DNA of 64,000 bases from Pinus tabuliformis. Its lineage: Eukaryota; Streptophyta; Pinopsida; Pinales; Pinaceae. Shown one piece after another: positions 45,721 to 56,440 of the stretch (its first letter is position 1; each line of letters opens with the position of its first letter). The stretch spans positions 84,798,069 through 84,862,068 of the forward strand of contig CM062820.1 in the NCBI GenBank assembly GCA_031772625.1, given 5' to 3'. The notes below the pieces were generated by a model. The model was not told the DNA's origin. It did no database searches and worked only from the letters and a program-made list of their open reading frames with translations. The position numbers were made by a program, and so were the translations under genes.

Positions 45721-46552
45721 CCAGAGATAGCCACAAAACCACTTTTAAAGTTGGGATCTATCCCTTCCATATGCAGAGCGGAATCTCTCCATACGATTTA
45801 GATTTATGCTTCAGATTTTAGGCTAGCTATTTGTGTTTGAGATAGGTTTTTTCAAAGAATTGGTTGAAAGATGCTAGAAAAGTCCATTCGACATGGAGTC
45901 ATGAACTTTTGGGTAATCAATTACAAAATGACAGAGTATAGGGCATGATGAATATGATATAAGTTGAATTAAATACAAAGCATACTGAGAATAATTCTAT
46001 ACTTAACATCAGAAAGAAAACATTGATATTGTCAATAAGTCAGATCAAAGTACACTTAAGAAAATTCGACCCTTTATCTTCTTGCAACAATACAGAGGGA
46101 AACACATATGGAAAATGAGAAAAGAAACAAATTAACATAAGAAAGCACATCACGAATTGTTTGACACAGGAATCCTGGAATAAAACTTTCTTTATTTCTA
46201 TAAATTGATCGTTCTGAGTATAATCCACAGATTACATCAATGCAGATCTCTTTTCTTCATACATAATCCAACATAATATACCACATTCCAACCCTTACTA
46301 AGTTTTACTACAAATTATTTATAGACTGTCTCGAATAAATTTGAACTTCAAATCAAAACGCATTACAAAATAATATCTAACAAAGACATAGATATTTCCT
46401 AAAACAAAACTAGAAAATAGGAACTCTAGTTGAATTTGGCTGTTTTGTTGAATCTTTAGAGGAAAATTGTTCCTGAGAGTGGGAAAAATAACTGAACAAT
46501 ACAATAAAAATAAAAATAATCACTGGGAAAATGCAAGAAATATAGAAATGCT
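45721..46552. other. Gene-free interval left of the retroposon
   Basis: AT-rich with no recognisable gene. It ends at the first copy of the 19-base target duplication. Confidence 0.4.
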
Positions 46553-46589
46553 AAAAAAATATTCAGCCTTCTCCCTTATCGGGATGAGG

Positions 46590-47027
46590 AGTCGGTTAGG
46601 TAGAGATGACAGGAGTAATCATTGCAAAGGGAGGGCAGATGGATGTGACTTCAGGGAAGAGGCAGCCCTCCCAACAAAAGTAATGAGCAAGCGGTCAGCT
46701 AAAGCATCAAGAAATCGAAGTGGAGGTGGTGGAATGCAGATGAGTAGTAGGAGTGGCGGCATTTGTGGCAGAGAGAACAGGGCGACGAAGAGCTATTATA
46801 TGACTGAGGTAGGTAGAGGTAAACTCATTTTGAACGGGGCGAGGGAGGAGCTACAAGAACCACAGCCAGGAGAAACCTACAGGGAGGTCGGCATTCACGG
46901 GTATGTGCTTACTATGAACTCTGTTTCCTTTCCTTATAGCGCACTAGCCAGAATGGAGAGGTTTAGTAGATGTGAAACCCGGGAGGACGAGAAATATGAG
47001 CGCCCCTCTGTAACTTTTGGAGAATGA
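46590..47027 (+). pseudogene. Coding-like part of the retroposon, left piece
   Basis: Open frame with a basic, Ser/Gly-rich product (for example MSKRSAKASRNRSGGGG) ending at TGA 47025. Only the part after 46571 belongs to the insert, so an upstream start would lie in flanking DNA. No family recognised; coding status is uncertain. Confidence 0.25.
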
Positions 47028-47205
47028 TATAGGGAATTACACCGAGTGGGGAATCCTGGGAGAAAGGAAATTTGTAGCAGTGAATATAGTTGGAGAAAGT
47101 ATGAGGGAACCCAGGATAAGCACCCCTAGGTAGAAGAGGAGAAGAAGCCTAGTAGGGGATACCCGAAAATTATGCCAATTTCCCATCATCTGGTCCGCAT
47201 GGCAG

Positions 47206-49098
47206 TGATCTGAAAATGGAATGTACTTGTTTAAGGGTGCAAGGTATCCATTTTCCCTAATTTCAAATGTGAGTTATACACTCCAAGTGACCTCTAAAAA
47301 GGTGAAAACTTCTTATTTCTTATACAGAGATAGACTGTAGGGGCATTCACCGGACATGTCACCTCTAAAGAGAGGATGAGTTCCAGAGGCTACCTGGCCC
47401 TCTACAGGCTCTGCCTAAAGAAATAACAAAGTAAACACTTAGAAGTCTTTGACATACACATACTTGAAGTTTGATGTCTTGTGGAATAAGACAAATAACT
47501 TTCTGCAGCTGAATATGTGATTATGTGTGTATGCAAGCAATGTATATTTGTTGTTTAACACTTTATATCAGTTTTGTTTAGCATATCATCTTCAGCAAAT
47601 AAAGACATCAAAATGATAAAGCAGTTCACCCCTTCTGGGCTACATCTGCTGGACTGGGCCTCTCTAACTAGGCTTGTCATCTTGTATTAAAAATGCTACA
47701 AAGGCTAATTCAAGAATATGAGTGTCTCAAAAGACATATCTGACTGTAAATATAGAATCAGAAGATAGGAATTAGCTAAACATGCTCTTTCCCAAGCACT
47801 AAACAGTGAAATTGTAACTTCATACAGTACTTTCCCCAATTGGCCCCGGTGGCCCTTTAAACTTGCATGGAGAATTTCGAGGTGAAGATGACCTCAATTG
47901 GTTCTGAAACCTTTTCCATTAGACTTGAAAGGTCGAAAATAGCAGACATAGGCTTTTGAATCACCAAAACTAGATGAACATAGCCCCCAAACAGCTCAAG
48001 CACTGAAATGCCCCTAGTGGCCCTGAAAGCTTCCCTGAAGCTAAACAGTGAGAAGAATGCCTCAACAGGAAAAACGAGCTGTAGAAATAGATTCAAAATG
48101 CTGAAAACCTTCAAGAATGACCTTCGTTCCACATTCAATGGTTGCACAATTCCCAATGCAGCTCCCAAACTGATTTGGCCCTAGTGGCTCCTAGAACTTC
48201 GACGAAGCTAAAACACCTGAAAATGACCTCAGATGGCTGTGAAAACTATGCCAATGGCTTCAGAAGGATGAAGAGACCCAAAATCAAAAAACAATTCATC
48301 CAAAACGGAGTTTCCTAGCCAAAGTTATGGCCATTAAAGATTCCCTCCAATTTGGCCTAAAAAAACTCCAGCTAACTGTAGTTATGGCCAGATAGGCCCG
48401 CCAAATATGGCGGGCCCGCCAATTTTGGCACTCTGCCAATTCCTCCGCCATGCTATCTAGCAGTTAACTCCATTAAATCCTGCATGTGACAGAAAATTTG
48501 GGCGGTTTGTTTGCATGGGATTCCGTGCCAACGGTTAAGGGTCTAGGCCCACGGTTTTGGGCGTAAGGGCATATGGAATGGGGGTTGGCCGTTAGGGGCT
48601 GGCCCCCTTAGGGCCCCGCTCAAACCATGTTTAAACTTAAAAAAACGTTTCCACCACACACATAACAAATGTGGCCCTGGTGGTGTGTCGATAAGGCGTG
48701 GCATTTGTGTAGAGTAGGTCGCGGGTTCAAACCACAATTCCACCAAAAGTTTTAACATGCGCCCATTATTGCTGATGTCATCTTGGGCCACGTGGCGTGC
48801 TCCAGGCCTGCCACGTGGCAGCTTCTGATTCGCTGCCGAAAAATAATATTCCCTAGAATATTCCAAGAAATATTCTGTGGAATATTCTTTTTTAAATTTT
48901 TTTGAAAAAATTCAAAAATTAAGGGTTATTGGGTGATTTTGTTTTTGGCATAACTTTCTCATACGGCGACCGTTTTTCGAACCGTTTGTGGTGCTGGAAT
49001 TAGGAGGACGAGCTCTATCTGGTCGTTTAGTTTCAAACCAGTTTTTAGCACTTTAATTTTTGACCATTTTATGACACTTGGTCTTGAGCTCCTAATCA
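47206..49098 (-). repeat. 3' LTR (minus orientation), 1.89 kb
   Basis: Pair of 51257-53146. The same motifs are kept: CCACGTGG at 48788-48795 and 48811-48818, GAATATTC palindromes at 48845-48890, and the tRNA-like head at 48671-48740. Confidence 0.9.
48671..48740 (+). repeat. tRNA/SINE-like Pol III promoter inside the LTR (left copy)
   Basis: A-box-like TGGTGTGTCGATAAGG is followed at about 30 bases by the B-box GGTTCAAACC (48724-48733) in GTCGCGGGTTCAAACCAC. The layout matches the head of tRNA-derived plant SINEs. It is on the strand opposite to the LTR element. Confidence 0.55.
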
Positions 49099-49109
49099 CA
49101 CCTCCCAAA
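49099..49109 (-). promoter_or_regulatory. Polypurine-like tract
   Basis: Minus strand TTTGGGAGGTG lies directly before the 3' LTR, the expected place for plus-strand priming. It is short, with a T near the end. Confidence 0.5.
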
Positions 49110-49850
49110 TGAGAAGGCTTTTGGTCCCCAAAAGCTCACTGAATCTCTGAACTGAACTGTACAACACTTGAGGAACAAAAATATCCTCTTCCATTCAGCC
49201 AAAAGAGCATACTGATACCAAAATGTCCTGTATTGCCAACTGTCGTCGTGGCAACTTTTCGCTGCATAAGCCAAGTACTCGTCGAATCCCGACCAAGTTC
49301 TTTTGCCAGACAAATCTGAAATTGTAGGAACCAGCAATGAAACTTGCTAATATATGAGATGAAATCTTCTTCTAAACATGTGGGCTTGCCAACTGTCACG
49401 ATGCCCAACCATGGCACCTCCGCTCCAGAAGAAGAGCTGCCTCCCAAATGAGAAGGCTTTTACAAAGATTAAACACTTCATCATTTCTCCTCTTTACAAC
49501 CTTGGAGATCAAATTAACTTTTTCCAAGTCAATATTACATTACATGCATGGTTAAAAACAAAGTAATAAACCCTTCAAGTTAATCACACATACATGTTTA
49601 AAATACAAGGAAATCATCATGATCCCTGTGCTCATGCATATCATTCTCATGCATGCATTTTATGATTCCTTCAACTTTCTCTTGAGTACAATCATAAGTA
49701 AAAGATCCTCGATCACATGTACATGTACTTTCAAAGCTTGAAATGAATATAACTTTCGCTTCGATATAGTGAGTCTCATACTCAGCTTTTCCATCCTACA
49801 ACTTGCATTCCCTTAACAAAGAAATGCATTCAATCAAAAGACATGCAACT
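49110..49850. other. 3' noncoding part of the G-patch element
   Basis: No gene. Contains two copies of CTCCCAAATGAGAAGGCTTTT (49102-49122 and 49440-49460) about 340 bases apart, the first overlapping the polypurine region. This suggests a small internal duplication. Confidence 0.45.
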
Positions 49851-51017
49851 TTAATTGGATAAGAATTCTAACCATTTCTTACCAATCCATTTCAAAGGCG
49901 CTTCCTTTAACTGCACATCAATATCAACATGTGTATCATCTTGACACATATCAATGATGGAAACTTCCTTCCCATTCTTGCCATACTCTTTCTCCAGTTT
50001 CTTCAACTTTCGTGGAAACATTGTTGGATTCAGAGTCCAACACCTTTCAACAGTATGTCCATACTTATGGCAATAAGTGCAACACATGTTCATCTTCTTG
50101 ACAGCATGATTTGCATTGTTCAATGGAACTTTGGCTTCTTGCCTGCTTTCCTTCGAAAGTTTCCTGTATGTTGCCATTCTTTTCCAACATCTAGAAACAC
50201 TATGGTTAACCAAACCACAAAAAGAACATGCAATTCTTTTCCAATGCTTGTGTGGAAATTTTCCATGCTTTACATGATCAAAGGAAGGGTGATGGAAGTC
50301 AAATTTATACCTTTCTCTTTCACCTTCATTACCTTCATGAGGAGGTGAATCAAAAGAAGAAGAAGCTCCCTTTGGAACACTATGAATCCCTTCAATGGTT
50401 TTAGAGCTTTCACCACTTCCTTGTTCAAGTGCATGCTTATGCACACCTTCTTCCTGCAAAGCATGTTTCAAACTATTGCATTCCTCAAGGATACAACCTT
50501 TACAACCTTGAGATGGAGAACCTGCAATGAAACTCCTTCTAGGAACTGTTTCAATTGCCTTTGTGGCTGCTTTGGAACTTTCTTCATAAGATTGTCCATA
50601 GCCAAGACCCAAATTCTTAGGCCTTACCTCAACCATTATTGGCTCAACTATACCCTGTGCATGTTTTCCCAATCCTTTTCCTTCATATCCCATTTTGGAG
50701 ATCAACTTGGACCCTATGCCTCTGGTATGTTTCTCAAAAGAACCAACATAAACATTCTTATAAGAATTTGAAGACAAACTAGAATTGTTTACCTCTTCTT
50801 CAAGCTGATACTTGGCTAAGGCTTCTTTAGCAACAAGGAGTTGTGTCTCCAACTCATGCATCCTTTCCAGATTCATGTTTGCAATTTGAAGTTGGCCTTC
50901 CATTTCCTGCAATTGATCAGAAAGCAACTGCTTCTCTTCCCTCATGGAATTCAACTGCTCTTGAAGTCTAGAGCTCTTTCTTTCATCCTCATACATTTCT
51001 CTCACCATATTCATCAT
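49851..51017 (-). CDS. Coiled-coil, G-patch and double CCHC zinc-knuckle protein
   Basis: Intact 388-codon gene starting at ATG 51017 (MMNMVREMYEDERK). Residues about 5-75 are a heptad-like Glu/Leu/Gln coiled coil. Residues about 96-141 form a G-patch (KHTRGIGSKLISKMGYEGKG, then LGLGYG), a module that binds RNA helicases or RNA. Two knuckles follow: C264-x2-C267-x4-H272-x4-C277 and C313-x2-C316-x4-H321-x4-C326. The second, CTYCHKYGHTVERCWTLNP, resembles the Gag knuckle of element A (CTHCKKDGHDDEHCWSLHP), so a Gag-like origin is plausible. A role in packaging the element's RNA is inference. It is the only sizeable undamaged gene I can support in the window. The alternative is a captured plant G-patch gene. 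Confidence 0.8.
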   Translation of the reverse strand: MMNMVREMYEDERKSSRLQEQLNSMREEKQLLSDQLQEMEGQLQIANMNLERMHELETQLLVAKEALAKYQLEEEVNNSSLSSNSYKNVYVGSFEKHTRGIGSKLISKMGYEGKGLGKHAQGIVEPIMVEVRPKNLGLGYGQSYEESSKAATKAIETVPRRSFIAGSPSQGCKGCILEECNSLKHALQEEGVHKHALEQGSGESSKTIEGIHSVPKGASSSFDSPPHEGNEGERERYKFDFHHPSFDHVKHGKFPHKHWKRIACSFCGLVNHSVSRCWKRMATYRKLSKESRQEAKVPLNNANHAVKKMNMCCTYCHKYGHTVERCWTLNPTMFPRKLKKLEKEYGKNGKEVSIIDMCQDDTHVDIDVQLKEAPLKWIGKKWLEFLSN

Positions 51018-51242
51018 GATGAAAAATTATTGCTTCAAGCTTTCATCAAAGAATCTTGTGAAGGAGGACAATTTTGAGAACTCACTTATGGAAGTTGTCA
51101 TTATAAAAATGAACAAAAGAGCTTCAGGAAACTCAAACAACAAGTAGTTTGCAGAATAATAAAGCAGTCAATCTTCAACACTGCTTAAGACACCTTTCAA
51201 GCTACACAATCAAGCTAGTGATGTCAGTCAAGCAAACCTAGT
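51018..51242 (-). other. Leader of the G-patch gene
   Basis: About 225 bases between primer-binding site and start codon on the minus strand; A/T-rich, no stable structure noted. Confidence 0.5.
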
Positions 51243-51254
51243 GCTCTGATACCA
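51243..51254 (-). promoter_or_regulatory. Primer-binding site (initiator tRNA-Met)
   Basis: The plus strand reads GCTCTGATACCA, the reverse complement of TGGTATCAGAGC, two bases from the right LTR. This fixes the element's orientation as minus. Confidence 0.9.
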
Positions 51255-51256
51255 TC

Positions 51257-53146
51257 TGATCTGAAAATGGAATGTACTTGTTTAAGGGTGCAAGGTATCC
51301 ATTTTCCCTAATTTCAAATGTGAGTTGTACACTCCAAGTGACCTCTAAAAAGGTGAAAACTTCTTATTTCTTATACAGAGATAGACTGTAGGGGCATTCA
51401 CCGGACATGTCACCTCTAAAGAGAGGATGAGTTCCAGAGGCTACCTGGCCCTCTACAGGCTCTGCCTAAAGAAATAACAAAGTAAACACTTAGAAGTCTT
51501 TGACATACACATACTTGAAGTTTGATGTCTTGCGGAATAAGACAAATAACTTTCTGCAGCTGAATAGGTGATTATGTGTGTATGAAAGCTATGTATAATT
51601 GTTGTTTAACACTTTATATCATTTTTTTTAGCATATAATCTTCAGCAAATAAAGACATCAAATGATAAAGCAGTTCACCCCTTCTGGGCTACATCTGCTG
51701 GACCAAGCCTCTCCAACTAGGCTTGTCCTCTTGTATTAAAAATGCTACAAAGGCTAATACAAGAATATAAGTGTCTCAAAAGACATATCTAACTGTAAAT
51801 ACAGAATCAGAAGATAGGAATTAGCTAAACATGCTCTTTCCCAGGCACTAAACAGTGAAATTGTACCTTCATACAATACTTTCCCCAATTGGCCCTAGCG
51901 GCCCTTTAAACTTGCATGGAGAATTTCGAGGTGAAGATGACCTCAATTGGTTCTGAAACCTCTGCCATTAGACTCTAAAGGTCGAAAATAGTAGACATAG
52001 GCTTTTGAATCACCAAAAATGGATGAACATAGCCCCCAAACAGCTCAAGCACTGAAATGGCCCTGTTGGCCCTGAAAGCTTCCCTAAAGCTAAACAGTGA
52101 GAAGAATGCCTCAACAGGAAAAACGAGCTGTAGAAATAGATTCAAAATGTTGAAAACCTTTAGGAATGATCTTCGTTCCACATTCAATGGCTACACAATT
52201 CCCATTGCAGCTCCCAAACTGATTTGGCCCTAGTGGCTCCTGGAACTTCCACGAAGCTAAAACACCTACAAATGACCTCAGATGGCTATGAAACCTATGC
52301 CAATGGCTTCAGAAGGTCAAAGAGACCCAAAATGAAAGAAACATTTGTCCAAAACAGACTTTCCTAGCCAAAGTTATGGCCATTAACAATTCCCTCCAGT
52401 TTGGCCTAAAAAAACTCCAGCTAACTGTAGTTACGGCCAGATATGCCCGCCAAATATGGCGTGCCCGCCAATTTTGGCGCTCCGCCAATTCCTCCGCCAT
52501 GCTATCTGGCAGTTAACTCCATTAAATCCTGCATGTGACCAAAAATTTGGGCGGTTTGTTTGCATGGGATTTCGTGCCAACGGTTAAGGGTCTAGGCCCA
52601 CGGTTTTGGGCGTAAGGGCATATGGAATGGGGGCTGGCCGTTAGGGCTGGCCCCCTTAGGGCCCCTCTCAAACCACGTTTAAACTTAAAAAAAAGTTTCC
52701 ACCACACACATAACAAATGTGGCCCCGGTGGCGCGTTGGTAAGGCCTGACATTTGTGTAGAGTAGGTCGCGGGTTCAAACCACAGTTCCACCAAAAGTTT
52801 TAACATGCGCCCATTATTGCTGATGTCATCTTAGGCCACGTGGCGCGCTGCGGGCCAGCCACGTGGTAGCTTCTGATTCTCTACCCAAAAATAATATTCC
52901 CTGGAATATTCCAAGGAATATGTTGTGGAATATTCTTTTTTTATTTTTTTTGAAAAAATTAAAAAATTAAGGGTTATTGGGTGATTTTGTTTTTGGCATA
53001 ACTTTCTCATACGACGACCTTTTTTCGAACCGTTTGTGGTGCCGGAATCAGGAGGATGAGCTCCATCCGGTCGTTTAGTTTCAAACCAGTTCTACGCACT
53101 TCAATTTTTAACCATTTTATGACACTTGGTCTTGAGCTCCTGATCA
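51257..53146 (-). repeat. 5' LTR (minus orientation), 1.89 kb
   Basis: Pair of 47206-49098, roughly 95% identical by eye with scattered indels. On the U3 side it holds two CCACGTGG boxes (52836-52843, 52859-52866), a cluster of GGAATATTCC-type palindromes (52895-52935), and an opposite-strand tRNA-like Pol III promoter (52724-52790). Confidence 0.9.
52724..52790 (+). repeat. tRNA/SINE-like Pol III promoter inside the LTR (right copy)
   Basis: Copy in the other LTR. The A-box region GTGGCGCGTTGGTAAGG is closer to tRNA form, and the B-box GGTTCAAACC is at 52772-52781. Confidence 0.6.
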
Positions 53147-53269
53147 GGCAGAGGGCATAATAAATCTTTTATACCCGGAGGAGGGAGAGTAGAGCCAAAC
53201 CTATGGAAACAGAGGGAATTGCTATAGAAATTGGGGAACATCCAAAGGCACTGAGGCAAGTGAGGATGA

Positions 53270-53884
53270 AGGGAATAATCCCCAAAATCTAACTCCAGTA
53301 ATTGATGAATGTTTACAGGTGAGGGCAAGACAAGGGATGGCATGCTCGAGCTGGGGAAGAGGACGAGGAGGCCAGGGACGCCCAAGGAAGGAGACACAGG
53401 GTGGCAGGACTACAGAAGCAACAGATAGACAGTGCAGGGGAAGGAGATCAACCTTGAAAGCGGTTCAAGAAGCTGCCCATGCCTACCAAGAAGGCACGAA
53501 TGAAGATATCTGACGCATTATCCAAAATATGGAATGCAGCATCCTGGAGGAGCAGTCTGGTTCTGAGACAGGGTGATTGACCCATGAAACACTAGGGGCA
53601 AGCTGACCCTGTACAGATAGTCCTTGCATATTTACTGGGTCGTAAAGCGTTTGTTGGCTAAAGCTCTTCAACAGGTTGCTAAGGAGATGGTGGAACTCGC
53701 CAATGGGGTGCCTAATCTGCAGAAGGAAATGAAGAACTTCCAAGTCATCATTATTAACCAGAATAACAAGTTAGAGGACATGGCTCAAATTCCGTCTAGG
53801 ATGGTTGGAAGCGGCCCAAACCAGGCTGACCAGGTGCATATGCCCATGGAAATGGACCAGCACACAGGAACCAGGAAAGAATGA
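53270..53884 (+). pseudogene. Coding-like part of the retroposon, right piece
   Basis: Two plus-strand pieces. 53270-53513 reads through SSWGRGRGGQGRPRK and ends in a TGA. 53624-53884 encodes a helical, charged segment ending ...MEMDQHTGTRKE with a TGA. About 270 bases of T-rich 3'-UTR-like sequence lead to the poly(A). Family not recognised. Confidence 0.35.
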
Positions 53885-54176
53885 GCTTCTGAAGGCCTGG
53901 CTGAAGCTGTTTTGATTCTGTGTCTTTTTCGTTTGCATGCGAACTAGTAGTTTAATAAGTAATTTCAGTTGTTTGGTGTATGTAGCTAATATGGTCAGAC
54001 TAGCAAAGTTTTGATTTTGGAATGCTTATAACAATATAAGGTGGCCAACAGACCTGGTTTCCCTTCAGGGCAGGGTGAGTCCACCAGAATGATGTATTTG
54101 GTTCCCCTGTTTGATATAATCGAAAAGAAAAAAAATGGCACTACCTTTACATACAAAAAAAAAATATTCAGCCTTC

Positions 54177-54650
54177 GAATCTGTAAATTGGTTCATTAAT
54201 GTTGATCCTCTACCTTGCAATTTGGAATGGTTGTAGTTGCTTTCGTACAAGCTTGTTGACTATCCATTTCAAACTACCATCCCCCTATTTTCTTGCAATT
54301 TCAACAGTTGTTGACCCATCTATATGTTAACACTTCTGCACTATCTATCAGAGCCTTTATGCCCTGTAATATAGCCATAATACCACTTAGAATCTTTTTC
54401 CTCATCAGAACTTTATACTTAAGAGATGTTATGAAACAATGACTTCTGATATTTCCTTGGCCCCTTTTGTTCATCCCTTTCCTGCATTTCTTTGCCATAA
54501 GACTGAGGGTTTTGACCATCAGCTTAACCTTGAGGTGCAAAGACTTTTTTGTTCATTGTTAGCTGTTATTTCCCTGTGTTAAATGCTTTAGTGCCTTAAT
54601 TTTTTAAGTATTAAAGAACCATGCGCCAACCCCTCTATCAAAACTTTTCA
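54177..54650. other. Gene-free flank of the retroposon
   Basis: T/C-rich on the plus strand; a short minus-strand open frame (54540-54301) has no support. Confidence 0.35.
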
Positions 54651-55500
54651 ATCGGAGTTTTTAAAAAGTGGCAAGGGTTACAAAGTGCCAATATCCCTCA
54701 ACCTCCGATTTGCGACCTCTGATATGACATCATCACTGCCACGTGGCACCTCGTGAGTGGTGACACATGTCACACTAATTTTCCCCCTTAGAACCCCTCA
54801 AAACACCAAAACTCACTGCCACACGTCTACCGCACCACCACGTCATGTTGACGTAAGATGCCACGTGATGAGGCTCATCAATAGGTAAATTATATGGACC
54901 TTAGTCCCACTCTCCAACTTATTAAAATCAACGTTTTTCACATTTCTTTACATATTTTATTATATTTTTCTTAGTGAGAAGGGTAAAGGTGAGATGTTAT
55001 GTCATGTGGCCTAATGTGCATTAATTGGGGGATTTGGAGTAGTTTTTGGCTAATTTAAGTGCAGGAATTCGAAGTAGACAAGCAAGAGAGATTTTAGGAG
55101 ATGGGATCTCCCTCCCTAACTCCTCAATCACTCGAAGATTCCTCCACTATATCTCATCATCTTGGAGTTACAAGCATCCAAGCCCACCAAGGTCATTGGC
55201 AGCCAAGCTAGTGATAGCTAAAGACAGGTTAATCTTGAGTTTGGGAGCCAAGCCTCCCTAATTTTAAGGAAGCTATTGGTAGGTTCAGTTGTATAAATAA
55301 GAAGGCCCAGGGCCTCATTAGGATTTGATTTTTTTTGGTGTAGCCAAGAGGAATTTTTGAGCTAAAACATTGTGACTGATTACTCTTATGTATTTTTGAC
55401 ATTTTGATGAGAATGAGAAGCATTCCCTTGATCCATCACCGAGTTGACTCAAAAGGATGAAGCTCTTCGGTTAGGGCCCAACCCTAGCAGCATAGTTCCT
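54651..55500 (+). promoter_or_regulatory. Solo-LTR-like or promoter-like segment
   Basis: Noncoding. A cluster of CCACGTGG (54739-54746), TGACGTAAG (about 54849) and CCACGTG (54861-54867) lies about 430-550 bases before a TATA box (TATAAATA, 55292-55299), followed by a leader-like stretch. The layout is that of an LTR U3-R region, but no partner copy is present and the ends are not defined. Confidence 0.35.
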
Positions 55501-55889
55501 CTTTTTGTATATGTATGCTAAGATTACATTCATAGTTAGTTGCTGAAGTGATTTTTGTTTTGTTTAATCTGCAAGTATTTGGATGATTACTTAGTTTGAT
55601 TCCATTAGTGAAAAGATAGATCAGTGGTACAATAGTGAAAGTAAATATTTTAGAAAATATTGTGGTTGTGGCCTCTGTCTCATCTGCCTTATGGGATCAT
55701 GGTTTGAGGGTCCCACTCTCATAGCCCAAAAACATATTTATTGTTTCATCACTGCATTGATTAGGATTTCTTGTTCAATAGATCATCGTTTCTCAATTCC
55801 TTAGAAGTACCTACAATTGTCATTTTGGTTTATTGAGTGTTCTATGGTTTAAAATCACTTCCATTCAGAATCTTAGCCATTAATAACTA
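55501..55889. other. Gene-free interval
   Basis: Nothing recognised. Confidence 0.35.
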
Positions 55890-56440
55890 TGTTTTTTTGG
55901 TCACCTTCAATGCTCAGTAGATCAGAGTTAAGATGGGTCTATGCTGGTTAATAATTAAACCATCCTAGATCCATCTCAACTCTGGATTTATCAAGCATTG
56001 AGAAGTATTAAATCTCTCAAAGTGAAAGCCTCCTTTTTGAGTGAAAACCTTGAGGAAAGGTTTGCCTCTCAAGATATTTGATCCCTCTCAACACTTGATA
56101 GATTCAGTTACCATGGGTCTAGGATGGTAGACATATTTGCACCAAGAGGAGCTCTCTAGCCTAGTATGGAAGAAATGTTGTAAGGTTACTTTATGTTATG
56201 TTATGTAAACATTTTGACTATGTAAAATTACATAAAAATAAAATTTAAAATATAAAAATAAAATTAATAATTAATAATTAAACCAACTTAGATGCATCTT
56301 AACTTTGGATCTATAAAGCAGTGACAGGGATCAAATATCTTGAGGTGTAGACCTGAAGCACCCATGAGATCAAATTTCTCAAGGTGAAAACCTCCTTTTT
56401 AAGTGCAAACCCCAACACTTTAACCTGTGGTAGAATTTTT
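55890..56440 (+). repeat. AT-rich dispersed repeat, direct copy of 27840-28345
   Basis: Shares long blocks, for example GGTTAATAATTAAACCATCC, AGTATTAAATCTCTCAAAGT and GAAGAAATGTTGTAAGGTTA, in the same order and orientation, with about 90% identity by eye. Confidence 0.85.

Larger units (their letters stand above)
47206..53146 (-). mobile_element. Complete LTR element with one intact G-patch/zinc-knuckle gene, apparently non-autonomous
   Basis: LTRs at 47206-49098 and 51257-53146 both start TGATCTGAAAATGG and end ATCA (TG...CA). The outer flanks carry an identical 5-bp duplication, GGCAG (47201-47205 and 53147-53151). The primer-binding site lies beside the right LTR on the minus strand and a purine-rich GGGAGG beside the left LTR, so the element points left. 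The 2.16-kb interior has a single intact gene (49851-51017) and no protease, RT or integrase. It must have moved with enzymes supplied in trans. Confidence 0.9.
46553..54176 (+). mobile_element. Poly(A)-tailed retroposon with 19-bp target duplication, containing a nested LTR element
   Basis: AAAAAAATATTCAGCCTTC occurs at 46553-46571 and again at 54158-54176, directly after an A run (54155-54164). Such a long duplication next to a 3' poly(A) is the mark of LINE-mediated insertion. Without the nested LTR element (47206-53146) the inserted unit is about 1.6 kb: 46572-47205 plus 53147-54157. Its content is protein-like in places (46590-47030; 53270-53510; 53624-53884, the last with KEMVELANGVPNLQKEMKNF). 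I do not recognise a family. It is either a 5'-truncated LINE or a processed copy of a cellular transcript. Confidence 0.65.

Noticed and set aside
46467..46571. Upstream start for the 186-codon frame at 46467-47027
   Set aside because: These first codons lie outside the retroposon, left of and within its target duplication, so they cannot be part of the inserted gene.
48543..48866. Open frame in the LTR (and its partner at 52522-52806)
   Set aside because: It covers the tRNA-like head and G-boxes and is not conserved as an intact frame between the two LTRs.
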